A model generated the notes under the pieces. It saw nothing but the letters and a program-made list of their open reading frames with translations. It ran no database searches and was not told the DNA's origin. From NCBI GenBank assembly GCA_022605405.1, contig JABYQQ010000020.1, positions 558,001-622,000 on the forward strand: a DNA stretch of 64,000 bases. The letters are read 5' to 3'. Position 1 is the first letter of the stretch; each line of letters opens with the position of its first letter. Source of the stretch: Earliella scabrosa. Taxonomy: Eukaryota; Basidiomycota; Agaricomycetes; Polyporales; Polyporaceae. Below are positions 32,215 to 42,976 of this stretch, one piece after another. The translations under genes were made by a program, and so were the position numbers.

Positions 32215-34711
32215 CTACAAGTCGCCACGGTAGGCATCGAAGATAGCCCTAATGAACACCGTCAATACTCCCGACGGGATCCGATCAAATCTCGCCGCCA
32301 CCTCAATCATCTCTGCGGACTGCACGGCCGTCGAGAACTGGCGATGGTACGCGCAATGACTGTCCACATAGTACCACAGGGCGTGCACGGAATGTTGCGG
32401 CTCGTCCACTTTCTTTCCCCGCAGCTTCTCCGACAGCCGGCGCCGACCCTCATCATAATCTAGCGTGCCCAGTTCCAGGGTCTCCGAGCTCTCTTCCAGC
32501 AGCTCCGGCATGTATCTCTCCACATAATACACCCCGAGACGCATGCATTGGAGTGTGAGCATCGCATGAGCCTGGGTCGCATTCACGTGAAACTCGGATC
32601 GAGGAAGCGCCTTCATCTTCTCGGTGTCGAGGAGGAAGTCGCGGAAGGTTGTGTGCATGATACGGAACTCATGAACTGCGTCGTTTGCGTCCCGTTCAAC
32701 GACGGCGCGGAGCTGGTGCAAGATAGACCGGGTGTCGTCACATGGGATACCCGTCAGCGCCTCAAGCCGTTGTGGGGATATCCAAGGGTTTCGCCACACT
32801 GCAGCAAGCCCGAGTACTAGCGGAATTTGCTCGCGCAAGTCGGGAGACATTGTTTGTGCTGGAAATGCAGTCTCCAGGACGGTGAGGTAGAGCATGTCCA
32901 GTCGTTGGAGTAGAAAGCCGGGACTGCCACCATCCGATAAAAGACGGCTGAGAGTCCTATTGAGGGTTGCGGTTCCAAACTCGGCGTGCCCGATGAGAAA
33001 CTCCGCCGCCGTGCTCGCATAGACAAATATGCCCTCGGAGCGGCTCACAAGCTTCTCGACGATTGTAGGATCCGCGTCGGACCAGGTGCGCGTGGTAGGA
33101 TGCTGAGACAATCTGTGGGTGATTACGGCGCTGATATCGCGATTGACAACCTTCCGGCCTCCAATGTCAAGGAGATGTCGTACGGACACAAAGGTGTGAC
33201 TGTCCAAGATACTCCGAACGCGCTGTGTCTCTGGGCGTGAAGTAAGGAATATGCGCAGTGAGGAGGAAGCGTCTTGTGTGCAGGAGAGGAGGAGCGAGAG
33301 GAACTCGGGGATCGTGTCGACCTCCTCTGCAGTGCACTCGTCTAGAGCGTCGACGACGACGAAGATCGGAGAATCGGATGATGACGCGGAGACGGCGCGG
33401 AGGGGGGCCCGAATCAAGTCCTCGCATGCGTCCTTCATGTTCTGCGACGCTCCGCCCTTCGCCAGGTGCTTGCGTGCTGCGGCCGCGATGGCATCGTGCA
33501 TCCGATCCGGCTGCAGGCTAGCGAGTTGGCAGGCGATCGTGTTGAAGAATCCGCGGATGGAGTTGAGTCCCTGGGTACCGCGAGTGAAGAAGAACGAGGC
33601 TCCCAAGCGGTTCTGATCGCTGAGCCGTCGACAGAACTCGGACGCGATGGTGGATTTTCCCATCCCGGCGGCCCCGATGAGCACGAGAACCCGATGCTCG
33701 GCTCCGGGCTGGCTCGTCTTCTCGACCCAGGATTCGAGATTGCGGAAGATCTCTTCCCGGGTACCCTGCAGGAACCGACTCTTGGGCGCGTTATCAACCG
33801 AACGGTACGACGCTCCGTCTAGCGGGGACAGTCTATCCAGCATCCTTTGATCGGCTAGCATGAACATGAGTCACCGGGGCATTTACACCGAGACAGGTGT
33901 GCTTACCTTCGTTCTGTGATAGTGCGAGGAGTGAGTACACGGTCGAGGGCGCGTGAACGAATGCGTAGAACGTACCATAACCGCTCCCAGTGTCTCTCGA
34001 GCCACCACTTCAATGGCAATTCCTCCTTGGAGCTGGAGACGCATAAACAGCTGTCTGCGCCAGAGGGTTATGATCCACACCTGGAAGTTCCGACACGCCT
34101 GGTCGACCTTCGTCGCCATGTTGCCGATTGCGTCCGTAATCTGATCACTTTGGAAAAAGCGCGCGAGTCGAGACTTGTCTGCGAGCTGCTCCGCTTCGGA
34201 TAGTACCTCGTTGAGGCATCTACGTCCATCAGGCATAGTTAGAGCTACATTGCATGGGTCGCCGTTAATCTACGCACCTGCCCAGTTCGTTGATGCGAGT
34301 GACAAGTTTAGACGTCCTGTCCGTGCGAAGCTGGGCCTCCACTCCAATGCGATCCGGGGACTCGAGCACATCAACCCTCTCGTATACGGTCTCTGAGACA
34401 CCGCGGATGGCCTTGTACACGTGTTCAACCTGCTCCTGCAGTCCCTTCAGCGCCTCGGAGTTCGCCTTTGTAGCCTGCCATCGCGGTCAACATCTTTTAT
34501 AGTCGTGATGTGTACAGAGGCTCACCTGCACTTTCTTGAGAATCCTAGCGAGTACATCAAGGATGGAAGCCAAACCGGGGACAGGAGCAAGATCGGCGAG
34601 ATTCCCGCCGGTCTCCAGGACATTGATGGTGGCCTCGAGCGCCGCGCGGTTCCCACTGTTGTCGGCGAGGAGTTTGTTGCGAAGCTTCTGAACGCTGAGA
34701 TGCACTGGCAT
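32215..34711 (-). CDS. NLR-type NACHT NTPase with helical N-terminal domain
   Basis: Fungal STAND/NLR protein of 741 residues. Six exons were placed: 34711-34526, 34474-34278, 34219-34081, 34032-33976, a 7-nt micro-exon 33913-33907, and 33854-32215; total 2226 nt, a multiple of three. The N-terminus (RNKLLADNSGNRAALEATIN, VPGLASILDVLARILKKVQ) is an all-helical domain of the kind common in basidiomycete NLRs. The NACHT domain has Walker A VLIGAAGMGKST, a sensor-like SFFFTRG, Walker B IFVVVDALDEC, and TSRPETQ. A winged-helix-like part holds LEALTGIPCDDTRSILHQLR and FRDFLLDTEK. There are no C-terminal WD40, ankyrin or TPR repeats, so any ligand sensing is not by repeats in this gene. The family is linked to heterokaryon incompatibility and immunity-like cell death; the role here is inferred. 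Confidence 0.9.
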
Positions 34712-35012
34712 CGGTAGCTGTAGGTTTCGGAAGATGGAGATCGTTCAGTACCGGTACTGAGTCCTGGGGGTTGACACGTACACTATAAGAACAAGCGAAG
34801 GACAAGGGCAGGAAGAAGACGCTCACGTGCACGATGCGTTGTCTTTCTATAGCGGAATTAAGCCGCCTTGTCACCGGTGGGAACTGGGATCGCGCGCGCA
34901 TCAACTCCTAACTTTCGAAGTTGCATTTGGACCTAACGAGCGGTGCGTCGATTCATAGTTATGAGCAACAACATACGAAATGGAGGCATCGATGTGAGTC
35001 AACTACGACAGA
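34712..35012. other. upstream region of NLR gene
   Basis: 300 bp with no ORF of note; presumed promoter of the NLR gene. Confidence 0.4.
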
Positions 35013-35335
35013 CTATTGACAGGAGATAGTACATTCCCACCTCGGCATCTCAGCTAGCATCAGCGAAGCTCGACGACCGCGCTGTTGAGACATGAGTGTC
35101 CTCCATCCATCGGTATGGACCGACATGTATGGCTCCGGGATTCTCTCGATCGCATGCGCATGTGTCTCCAGATTCGTGAAAACCCGAGTCGTGTCGTCCA
35201 ACTGGGCAGAATCAAGAGGGACAGTCAGCACAACGACGTGAAGGAGGACGGAACGTACCTCGTCCTCCAGGCTGAACCCTACTCGACGTTGTAGCTTGTC
35301 GCCGTGCTCGACTCCCGCGTCGTGCGCAAGACTGC
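35013..35335 (-). CDS. orphan exon pair, unknown protein fragment
   Basis: Two minus-strand blocks join with normal splice sites: HDAGVEHGDKLQRRVGFSLE then DE, intron GTACGT..CCCAG, then LDDTTRVFTNLETHAHAIER and IPEPYM. The joined text is protein-like and acidic/amphipathic. No start codon, no known domain and no further exon were found. It could be a remnant of a gene similar to the N-terminal coiled regions of NLRs. Confidence 0.3.
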
Positions 35336-36672
35336 ACCTGGCGCGTTCATTGGTCTAGCTAACTGAGTGGTAGCTGAGGTGTGATTCGAGCTTCTAGACC
35401 CACACGTAGCCGTCCTATTGAGACACACCCACATGTCAGGACGATGAGGATGAATGAGGAGTTAAGACTGCCCAGCGCGCGAATTCACATCCGGACAGAG
35501 GCTGGCTGAGCTCGTCGTATGATGTTGCAGTGGACAAGCAGTAGTACGCCCGGGGAAGACAGGCGCCTAACTCCGGAAGATCGGCCGGAACAGGCCGGAA
35601 GATGCATCAGGCTGCCAGACGCGTGTCTTGCTACTTTACGACTCAGTTGTAAGCTGGCTTCAAGTACGAGCTTGCGGATCCTACCACGAACCGGTTCTAC
35701 TGGCTCCGAGACAATCAAACTGTTTATACGGGGAGAAGACGCTCGGCGACAGGAGAGAGCGAGTCCAGACCTCGTTTGTTGCCGAGCACGCATTCATTTG
35801 TTCTGAATTTATGCATTCAACGCGATGCACGGACCAGCTGGTATCTTTCTGACGAGTTCATTGACAACCCCAGCCTGGTGAGCAGCATTCACACTATTCA
35901 CTTGCATGCCGAGTGTTCAACGTCGCTATTCATGTCGCAGTCCCTGCTGATTGAAAGCGGCGCGAGACATGTGGCTCGCTCTGACCCTCACGAAGCTAGG
36001 TCTAGTCACCCGGCAATACAAGTGGCTCTTCTGGTACCCTATCGAGCGTCGGGCCTGACGGAAGGATCGTCCTCGCTGTCAAATAGTCTTCCGCTCAACC
36101 TCCTCGACGTGCCAAAAATGGGAAACAGGCACCAACAGATGAGTCCGACTTCGAGCACGGACCTATAGACACCTTTCCGACTCGGAGGGTACATAGGTCG
36201 TACTACGGCCCTGAGAGGGACCCTCGGAGGTTACTCTGCATGGCCTGCAGGCTGCAGTGGACCAAGCTTACTCCCTCTGGTGTAAGCGCTAGGGATTGCG
36301 GCCAGACTCAAGGTTAAAGTTGAAGTCCCAGACCGATTCCTTCCGCATGTGGTGAATTTAACGTCCAGACAGGTGAAGGGCCATGGCTTAATCCGTGCTT
36401 AAGCGTTTTACTCGACGTTCAAAAAGCAACTCAAAGCAGAGCAGCGCGACCCGGCCTCGTCTTCTCCCCCACCGCCATCATCCTCTCTCCAGCGAGCAAG
36501 TCGTTCGCGTCGTCCCGAGATTCTGCGACCACCAGCCCCGGACGCGCCGCCGCCCAAGACTGTTCCCACAGTGAAATGCACTCTACCCACTCCGTAAGCT
36601 CCGGAGTTATGTTCGCTCGCCACCCCCCGGGTTCCTCACTGCGATTCACGCACGTAGCGCCCGAGTCCGACG
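35336..36672. other. intergenic, no gene recognised
   Basis: About 1.3 kb. A short direct repeat (GCCGGAA, twice near 35582-35600) was noticed. Only shadow ORFs. Confidence 0.45.
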
Positions 36673-38282
36673 ATGCCCGCGCAAACCCCGGGCATCGGCG
36701 ACTGGTTCTCGCTCGAGACAGGCCCGCTCGCAGGGCGTCTCATGTGCGCGACGCTCGAGGAGCTGCAGAAGGCGGACATCGGGCGCAAGTATGGGGTCGG
36801 GCTACGCTCATCGTCTGCTGGCTAGCCCGAGACACGCTGACCGCGGGTGGGCAGATATGCGCGCAAGGACAAGCGGCCGCTCGACCCGCCGCCGGTCGCG
36901 GTCATGCGGCTCTTCCAGGTCGCACACGCGGGCACGCCGCACGAGCACGTCCAGGAGTTCGTGGACCTCGAGTGCGTGTCGCGTCTCCAGTCTCGCCGCG
37001 TCTCTTTCCCGATGAACGCACTGTGCGCTCATGATGACGTGGCCACAGCGAGCCGCTCGCGTTTGGGTTCACATGCCATGTCGATCTCTTCCCCGTCGCG
37101 GGCGAGCCATCGGCCTCGGCCGCGCCCATCCGCGGAGATAGCACGTCTCGCGCGGCCTCCAGCAGCAGCCCGACCCATCCCCTCGCCTTCCGCCCGTCGT
37201 CCATTCCGTCCTACCACGCGCTTCCCCCGGCCCGACCTTCCGCGACTCCCGCCAGTCACGGTGTCACTGACAGTCGACCTTCGTCCCACTTTCCTCGCGA
37301 CAGCTTTCATCGTTCCAGCACGGACGACCAGGATGTGCCACGCCTGGTGTATGGACCTGCACCTCAGCTGTCCTGTACCCAACCTCAAGATGAGGAGGAC
37401 TGCACGATGTTGCTTGCTGGTGAAGCGGTCGTGCTATGTTCGTTGGTAGACAACGACGGACAGCGAACGGCCATGTTCATCTTCTCGGTTCGTTCGTCCG
37501 TTCTCTATCGCGATACCACGATCTAATCCTCAATCTTCTTCTCTACTTCCAGGACCTCGCTGTGCGAAAGGAGGGCCTTTACCGTCTCCGGTACCGGGTC
37601 TTCAATATCTTTGGACACCACCAAGATCAGAACCGGCCAGTCATCCCTGTCCTCGCCGAATGCTATGGCGGGACGTTCGAAGTCTTCTCAACGAAGACGT
37701 TCCCCGGCCTCCAGATCTCTACAGATCTCACAAAGGTGAGCACTCCAGCTGCGCCGTGGTTGAAGGTCCGAGCCGCAGCACGCTCACCCCATCTCGGCTT
37801 TACAGAAAATCTCGCTGAGCGGAGTCCGGGTAAACTCACGACAGAGGGAGCGCAAAGGATGGAAGAAGGCCCGCCGCAGCACGTCCTCGGGCGAGCGAAG
37901 TCCGCAGCGTGCGAGAAGAGAAAGTACACCCGTGTGCCACGCTTCCGGGTCTGGTCACCAATCGGGACCTTGGCTCCCCGCACTTCCCGTATCCGTAGCG
38001 TCCCTTCCGCACAGGCCCGCACTGTCGCCTTCACCGCAAGCCGAGTTCACCTTCTCGCATTCGCATCGGATCCCTGGCCCCTCTGCGCTGTTTGCCGTTC
38101 ATCAGACCCCGACTCCGACCCCGACCCCGATGGCTGGCCCGGACTCTGCTCGTGACGTATTCGGCCTATGGGCGAAGAGCGGCGTCGCCGACTCCGACAT
38201 CGCGATGGGAGACGGCGAGGCTGGCACCAGACTGGGCGGCGGCAATCGCTCGCTGGGAGCCTGCTGGCTGCACCACCCGTGA
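36673..38282 (+). CDS. velvet-domain developmental regulator
   Basis: Fungus-specific DNA-binding velvet protein, the family of VeA, VelB and VosA that couples development to secondary metabolism. ATG 36673: WFSLETGPLAGRLMCATLEE, then an intron, then GRKYARKDKRPLDPPPVAVM, the hallmark N-terminal velvet strand. EPLAFGFTCHVDLFPVAGEP follows the second intron. After a Ser/Pro-rich insertion of roughly 110 residues the fold resumes with CTMLLAGEAVVLCSLVDNDG and MFIFS, intron, DLAVRKEGLYRLRYRVFNIF, GTFEVFSTKTFPGLQISTDL and, after the last intron, KISLSGVRVNSR with a basic patch. The tail is Pro/Ser/His-rich with a Thr-Pro repeat; stop TGA is at 38282. All exons join in frame. The insertion is longer than in the Aspergillus proteins I know; which of the velvet subfamilies it belongs to is not certain. 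Confidence 0.88.
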
Positions 38283-38827
38283 TCACCACTACTTACATCG
38301 TCAGAACGCAAGAGCTCGCCGTGGCCACCTGCGAAGCATTTTGGCGGTCTTCGCATGACGCGGAGGTCGGTTTGCGCGTTCCGAGTCCGGTCCTGCTGTA
38401 TGTTCTGTCCCCTCAACTTCTGCGTGTTTGTGTCTGTATGAGTCACCGAGTACTTATGTTCAGGTCCCCGTCCCGTCCGGTGGACGGCACGCCCTTGGAG
38501 CGTCGCTGTCGCGTTCAAGTTTCCTCCTGGCCATGTACCAGATGCCCAGGGTCACTTGCCAAAGTTGCCATGACTCGTATACGGAGGGTTCCGCGCTGCT
38601 CGTCGAAATCGTCGCGCGCACTGTACCCAAGTTCGCTCCAATGCCCCGATAGATAAGTAGATTATCGCTATCGCTCTTGTCTATCCGCATAAAGACCCGT
38701 TTTGTAGTGCGATCGTGATTATTTACCCATGCCAAGTAACCAAGTAACCACAGTGGCTGACCGCATGCGATCACGGTCAAGATGTGTGTGTCCAATTTTA
38801 CGTTCCCTCGACGAGGATGTGGCTCCG
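38283..38827. other. intergenic between velvet gene and esterase fragment
   Basis: 545 bp of 3' flank; nothing recognised. Confidence 0.45.
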
Positions 38828-39198
38828 GGATCGTCAGTGGCGCTGCACATGTTCGCGAACCAGAGCAGAGGCCTTTTCTTTCAAGCTATCGGGCAGAGCG
38901 TGTATCGCACGCCGTTGCCCGCTCTGGAGCAGCAGCTGGTATGTTACCTGTCTCCTGGCAGCGTTGTGCTGATGTTATTTGTCGTCGTCCTTCTATCACT
39001 AGCCGATGTTCGACTACTTCGCTCTTCAGGCGAGATGTTCGTCGGGGTCTGTGGCAGAGGTGATGGCATGTCTTCGTCAAGCAGACACAAGCGTGCTCCC
39101 ATGGGCTCAAGACATTGTCACTAACAAATTGTGAGTGATGCTTTCGAGTCCTGTGCTACTACGACCAATACTACTGACATCAGCACAACAGCACGGGC
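38828..39198 (+). pseudogene. carboxylesterase gene fragment (duplicate of 23933-24306)
   Basis: The sequence matches 23933-24306 of the intact carboxylesterase with about two dozen substitutions and two small indels by eye. It starts inside the exon just after the active-site serine (residues SSVALHM), includes the following intron, the next exon (PMFDYFALQARCSSGS to VTNK) and the next intron, and stops eight bases into a third exon. Introns are retained, so it is a DNA copy, not a retrocopy. Both exon pieces are still open and the splice signals are kept. There is no start, no nucleophile and no histidine, so it cannot make an esterase. Same orientation as its parent, about 14.9 kb away. 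Confidence 0.92.
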
Positions 39199-39297
39199 GC
39201 GCGTCTCACCATATGGGACCTGTTCAGAAGCTCGTCTCGGCCCGTTTTACGTGAGGACGCGAATACCCAAACGTTGATATCTATTCTCATACGTCAG

Positions 39298-39496
39298 ACT
39301 GGAGACCCACGCTCACCCACAACACTTCGCAGCAGCAGCCCTCGCGTCCTTTCTTCACTCCGAAGTCTCTTCCGTCGCCTCGGCTGCGCTCAAAAGTACC
39401 GAGGAAATTATCGTCAAGACGGAGGAGTCTGTCAAACGCTACGGGCCTGGCATGTTGGCGGCGGCGATAATCTGGTTCCGATGTCATCGAATGTAG
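39298..39496 (+). CDS. orphan 3' exon, unknown protein
   Basis: After a good acceptor (CGTCAG) a frame reads LETHAHPQHFAAAALASFLH, then EVSSVASAALKSTEEIIVKT and YGPGMLAAAIIWFRC, stop TAG 39496. Ala-rich helix followed by a short hydrophobic stretch. No partner exon was found upstream other than the esterase fragment, which ends 100 bp before. Could be the last exon of a broken or displaced gene. No family recognised. Confidence 0.35.
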
Positions 39497-40572
39497 GTCC
39501 GATAAGTCGTATGTACTCATCTCCCTTTCTATCAGTCGTCATCTGCACCCGCAACTCAGTACATGCCAAAGACGTGCTGTGCTCCCGTAAGCAGCTCCAC
39601 CAATGACGTCGTTACCGCTCACTATCTTGCAGATGTATGTATGGAACATTACACATTCATACCACGCCCGTCTGATATGAGGACAGATCGCTCTCATCGA
39701 TGGTCGTACGTGAGTCCTCTCTCGCCAGCTGACTTGCGGGCTGAGGTAATCATGTCCATCAGCTTGTACTTTTGCAGGGAAGAAGGGGTATGCCAGACAA
39801 AACTTACGTCATCTGCTGCATGCCAGCGCGGAGCAGACGTCCGAAGCTTTGGGTTAACGTCAACTTGCAAATGAGGGTAGGAAGATGGACTTGTCCATTT
39901 AAGAAGATGAAGAACGTTCCGCCATATGGCATGGCAGAACCTTCCAAGTGGGCTCCATTCCCGTACGTCAATCTACCACACACACGGATGAATACACCGG
40001 AGGTAGCTAGAGTTACTGTTATAGACTTGCTCAAGTTGGTTGTAATACGAGAGCATATAGCTGGAGAGATCGAATGTGCAGAGAAATCCGCCGTGTGCTC
40101 TCAATGCTCCTAACATGTGAGAAGTAGCAACGTTGAATCCATATGGACGGCTATCATGAGCCGTTTAGCTGTCAGATAAGTTGCAACTAAACTTAGGACT
40201 AGGATTCCGGGTCGCCAACCAAGATTAACTCCTGGGAGGATTTCCAGCCGTACGGTCCTCGAGGGTATGCCGTCAAGATGTATACGAGAGACGTGTGAGA
40301 CTACTGACGGTCCAGCGTGTTCCATTCACTGATGCGCGAAGAACAGACTCTTCTGAGCCGCTTCGTGCGGGTTCACTTCCATTTCTCACTTCAAGCCACT
40401 ATACATCAGTGAAATTGCGGCTGTTAATGGTCGACTGGAATGACGTTGACTCTTCCTACTAGGGATAATCGTATCGCAGCCGTGAACCTTGCGAAGTCCA
40501 GCCGGGAGGGTCCCGACCGACTAGCCAATCATAAACACTGGCTGAATTGGTACCAAGCGCGCGCGGATACCC
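39497..40572. other. intergenic upstream of the terpene synthase
   Basis: About 1.1 kb, AT-richer than the coding parts. No ORF with a recognisable motif. Confidence 0.45.
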
Positions 40573-40580
40573 TATAAAAG
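40573..40580 (+). promoter_or_regulatory. TATA box of the terpene synthase gene
   Basis: TATAAAAG, about 175 bp before the ATG used here (40748) and 51 bp before an earlier ATG at 40631 that meets a stop at once in its frame unless spliced. This suggests a 5' leader, possibly with an intron ending at the CTCAG near 40686. Confidence 0.5.
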
Positions 40581-40747
40581 AACAACGGAGATGTGGGCCC
40601 CAACCAGCTCGCCTTGGAAGCTACTGCACAATGTCAGCTAAACCTCCCTCCGCAATTCTGCCACATACTCACTGACCATCGCTCAGGTCACTGTCACCTA
40701 TTGCTTTGTCCGTCAAGTCACCATCCTCGTCTGCCCAGCCCGCTATC

Positions 40748-41974
40748 ATGGTCGTAAGACTCCTAGCTTGTCCAGAGAGTCAGCCCCGTGTTGACACTAT
40801 ATATCAGCAGAAGGGCCAGTCCTCCAACGAACACGCAGATACAAAGACCATTATCCGCGAGTTTCTGACATGCAGCGGGTACATCACTCACCGAACCCCG
40901 AACAATGCCGTGCTCAGGAATGCCGTCATACAGTGCATGCTCAGTTGCAAGGATCCCGACGATAGCATGGAATACATCGCGAAGGCGGTCGACACCGGCT
41001 GCGCCTTTGCGGAGATCGCCTACGGTCACACCAGCCCTGTGCATCAGCACTACATTGCACTCTACACGGCAATCATGGCATACCTCGACGCCCTCGATCA
41101 CAAGCACTTAGAGGCAGTCAGGCAGTTCGCGGCACGATTCACCAAAGGAGAAAAGCAGCTCTGTCCTCCGCTCGACACACTTGTCCAGCTTTTGCAACAA
41201 ACACACGAGTTGTGGATAAGCGGTGGAGCCGACGCAATCGTTTCCGGGACCATAGATGCTGTCACTGCAATGTACACCGAGTACACTACCTTGCACTTGT
41301 ACATCAAGCCTGGAGCAACCTGGTACCCGTACTACCTGCGTTATCGGGCAGGAGTTGCGCCCCCGTACATCCATTTCTTATTTATGAAGTCGTGGCGTCC
41401 TACGACAGAGTCCTATCTGCAGATGGTGCCGTGAGTACAGTTATTTTTGCCATGACACTGGATACTCACCAGGTATGCTAAATCCAGCTACATGGAGTGC
41501 TGGATTGTCGCAGCAAAGTACGTGCCTTAGTTTGGACCCATCATTACGATCCCGAACTGATTGAGCCCTCTCGACTTCTCAATGATCAGTGATATGTGAG
41601 TACCCATTTGGCAGGTCTTTCAAATGTCAGTCTGAATGCATGCCAGCAGATTATCCTTTTACAAAGAACAACTCGTAGGAGAAAAGAGAAACTACATCCA
41701 CATGCGTGCCGACGCTGAAGGAACAAGTGCTCTCGACGTCCTCCGGCGCCTTGTATATGAAACGTTGGACTGTTCTCACAAGGTGATAATGCTTGCCGCC
41801 GGAGATGACGAGCTGTCGGCCCTCTGGCAGAATTTTGTCCAGGTGTGTAACTTGTGTTGGACTTTCTTTCCGTAGTTCTATGTCTCACCTCATTACAAGC
41901 GGTACTTAGAGTTCCATCTCAACACGCGACGATATCGGCTGCTCGAGTTGAACCTCGAGAGTGCAGACATGTAG
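40748..41974 (+). CDS. TRI5-type sesquiterpene synthase (trichodiene synthase family)
   Basis: Class I terpene cyclase predicted to ionise farnesyl diphosphate and close a sesquiterpene ring. Exons 40748-41430, 41488-41517, 41590-41595 (6 nt), 41650-41842 and 41876-41974 total 1011 nt, 336 residues, all in phase. SMEYIAKAVDTGCAFAEIAY and ALYTAIMAYLDALDHKHLE hold the region of the first metal motif; the usual Asp-rich box is reduced to DALDHKHLE. YMECWIVAANDILSFYKEQL carries a perfect second (NSE) motif, NDILSFYKE, in which Asp and parts of its neighbours come from the 6-nt exon. The end (YKRYLEFHLNTRRYRLLEL) matches the RY pair of the family. Related fungal enzymes include trichodiene synthase, but basidiomycete members make many products; no trichothecene genes are nearby. 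The N-terminus may begin in an upstream exon. Confidence 0.9.
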
Positions 41975-42204
41975 ACTGTTCATACAATGGGTATCTGTGT
42001 AGATGCTGCACCATGGGTGTGAATGTCCTGATGAACCGAGTATTGAATGATATGATATAACAATAAACTTTGCGATCACTGCTATACTCCTTCCGTAGCT
42101 TCGAAGCGACGTTCCCGGCAATATCACATCCAGTGTCAAAGGTTGACGTCAGACCGTCCTCCGGCACCCTATTAGCTATGTTCAGTACTGCCCCACCAGT
42201 CGTG

Positions 42205-42663
42205 AAGCGATGATACCCATGCTTGGCCTCGGGCCTCCGACGGAGTCATCCTGGTCGCATTGGAGTACGGCCCGTAGCTGGTGCAGGATGGACCGGGAGT
42301 CTTCGCATGGGACACCAGTCAGAAATTCGAGACATGACTCAATATTGTTTGTGAAAGATATAATCGGATGAAACCCACCAGTGAAATGCCAGTGTGCATG
42401 CCTGAGCCTGTCCACTGAGATCCCGGATCAGGATGCAAATGTCAACTTTGAGTACTACAGGTCGCACTGCTTACCTGCACCTTCTTCAAAATTCCGACGA
42501 GTACGTCCACAACGGCGGAGAGCCCGGGGACAGGTGCAAGCTCCACAAAGACCCGTCCAGTCTCTAGAGTTTTGATGGTAGCTTCGAGGGCTACATTTCC
42601 CGCGTCGTCACTGATGAGTTGGCCATGAAGCGTTTTGAAGCGGTCGTTGAGCTTGACACCCAT
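42205..42663 (-). pseudogene. collapsed NLR relic (exon 1 plus a winged-helix piece)
   Basis: Minus strand. Exon 1 (42663-42475) is intact with an ATG and a GTAAGC donor: RFKTLHGQLISDDAGNVALE then ATIKTLETG and LAPVPGLSAVVDVLVGILKK. It matches exon 1 of the NLR at 34711-34526 throughout its length, clearly diverged. Only about 130 bp further on comes LTGVPCEDSRSILHQLRAV, matching a site 1.8 kb into the intact gene. Everything between, including the whole NACHT domain, is gone. Divergence is much higher than in the esterase and P450 copies, so this is an older relic of a related NLR rather than a recent copy of the neighbour. Confidence 0.8.
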
Positions 42664-42976
42664 CGATGAGGATAGTGGAGAGAAGGAGTGATGCGAGGCG
42701 AGCAGAACTCCAAATGTACAGACAGGTATGAGTCGCGCCCGACAGCAAGGGAGGACAGAGCTGGGTGCGGGACGGAACGAGCCCACCAGTCGCACGGTTT
42801 GGAATTGAACCTGCGGCTCCAGCAATGCGAGTGCCGCACTGTGTCGTATGACAGGACGCTTGGAATACTCCTACACACTAGGCAATCCATGACACATGTG
42901 GTGGCCGCACGATTCTCTCACGCGCTGAGAAAGTCAGCTGTCAAGCTGTCCGGCATGTAATGATATAATTTACAAT

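Noticed and set aside
40631..41974. Trichothecene-type toxin cluster around the TRI5-like synthase
   Set aside because: None of the other genes of such clusters is nearby. The P450s are 30 kb away among unrelated genes. TRI5-type folds are widespread in mushrooms with other products.
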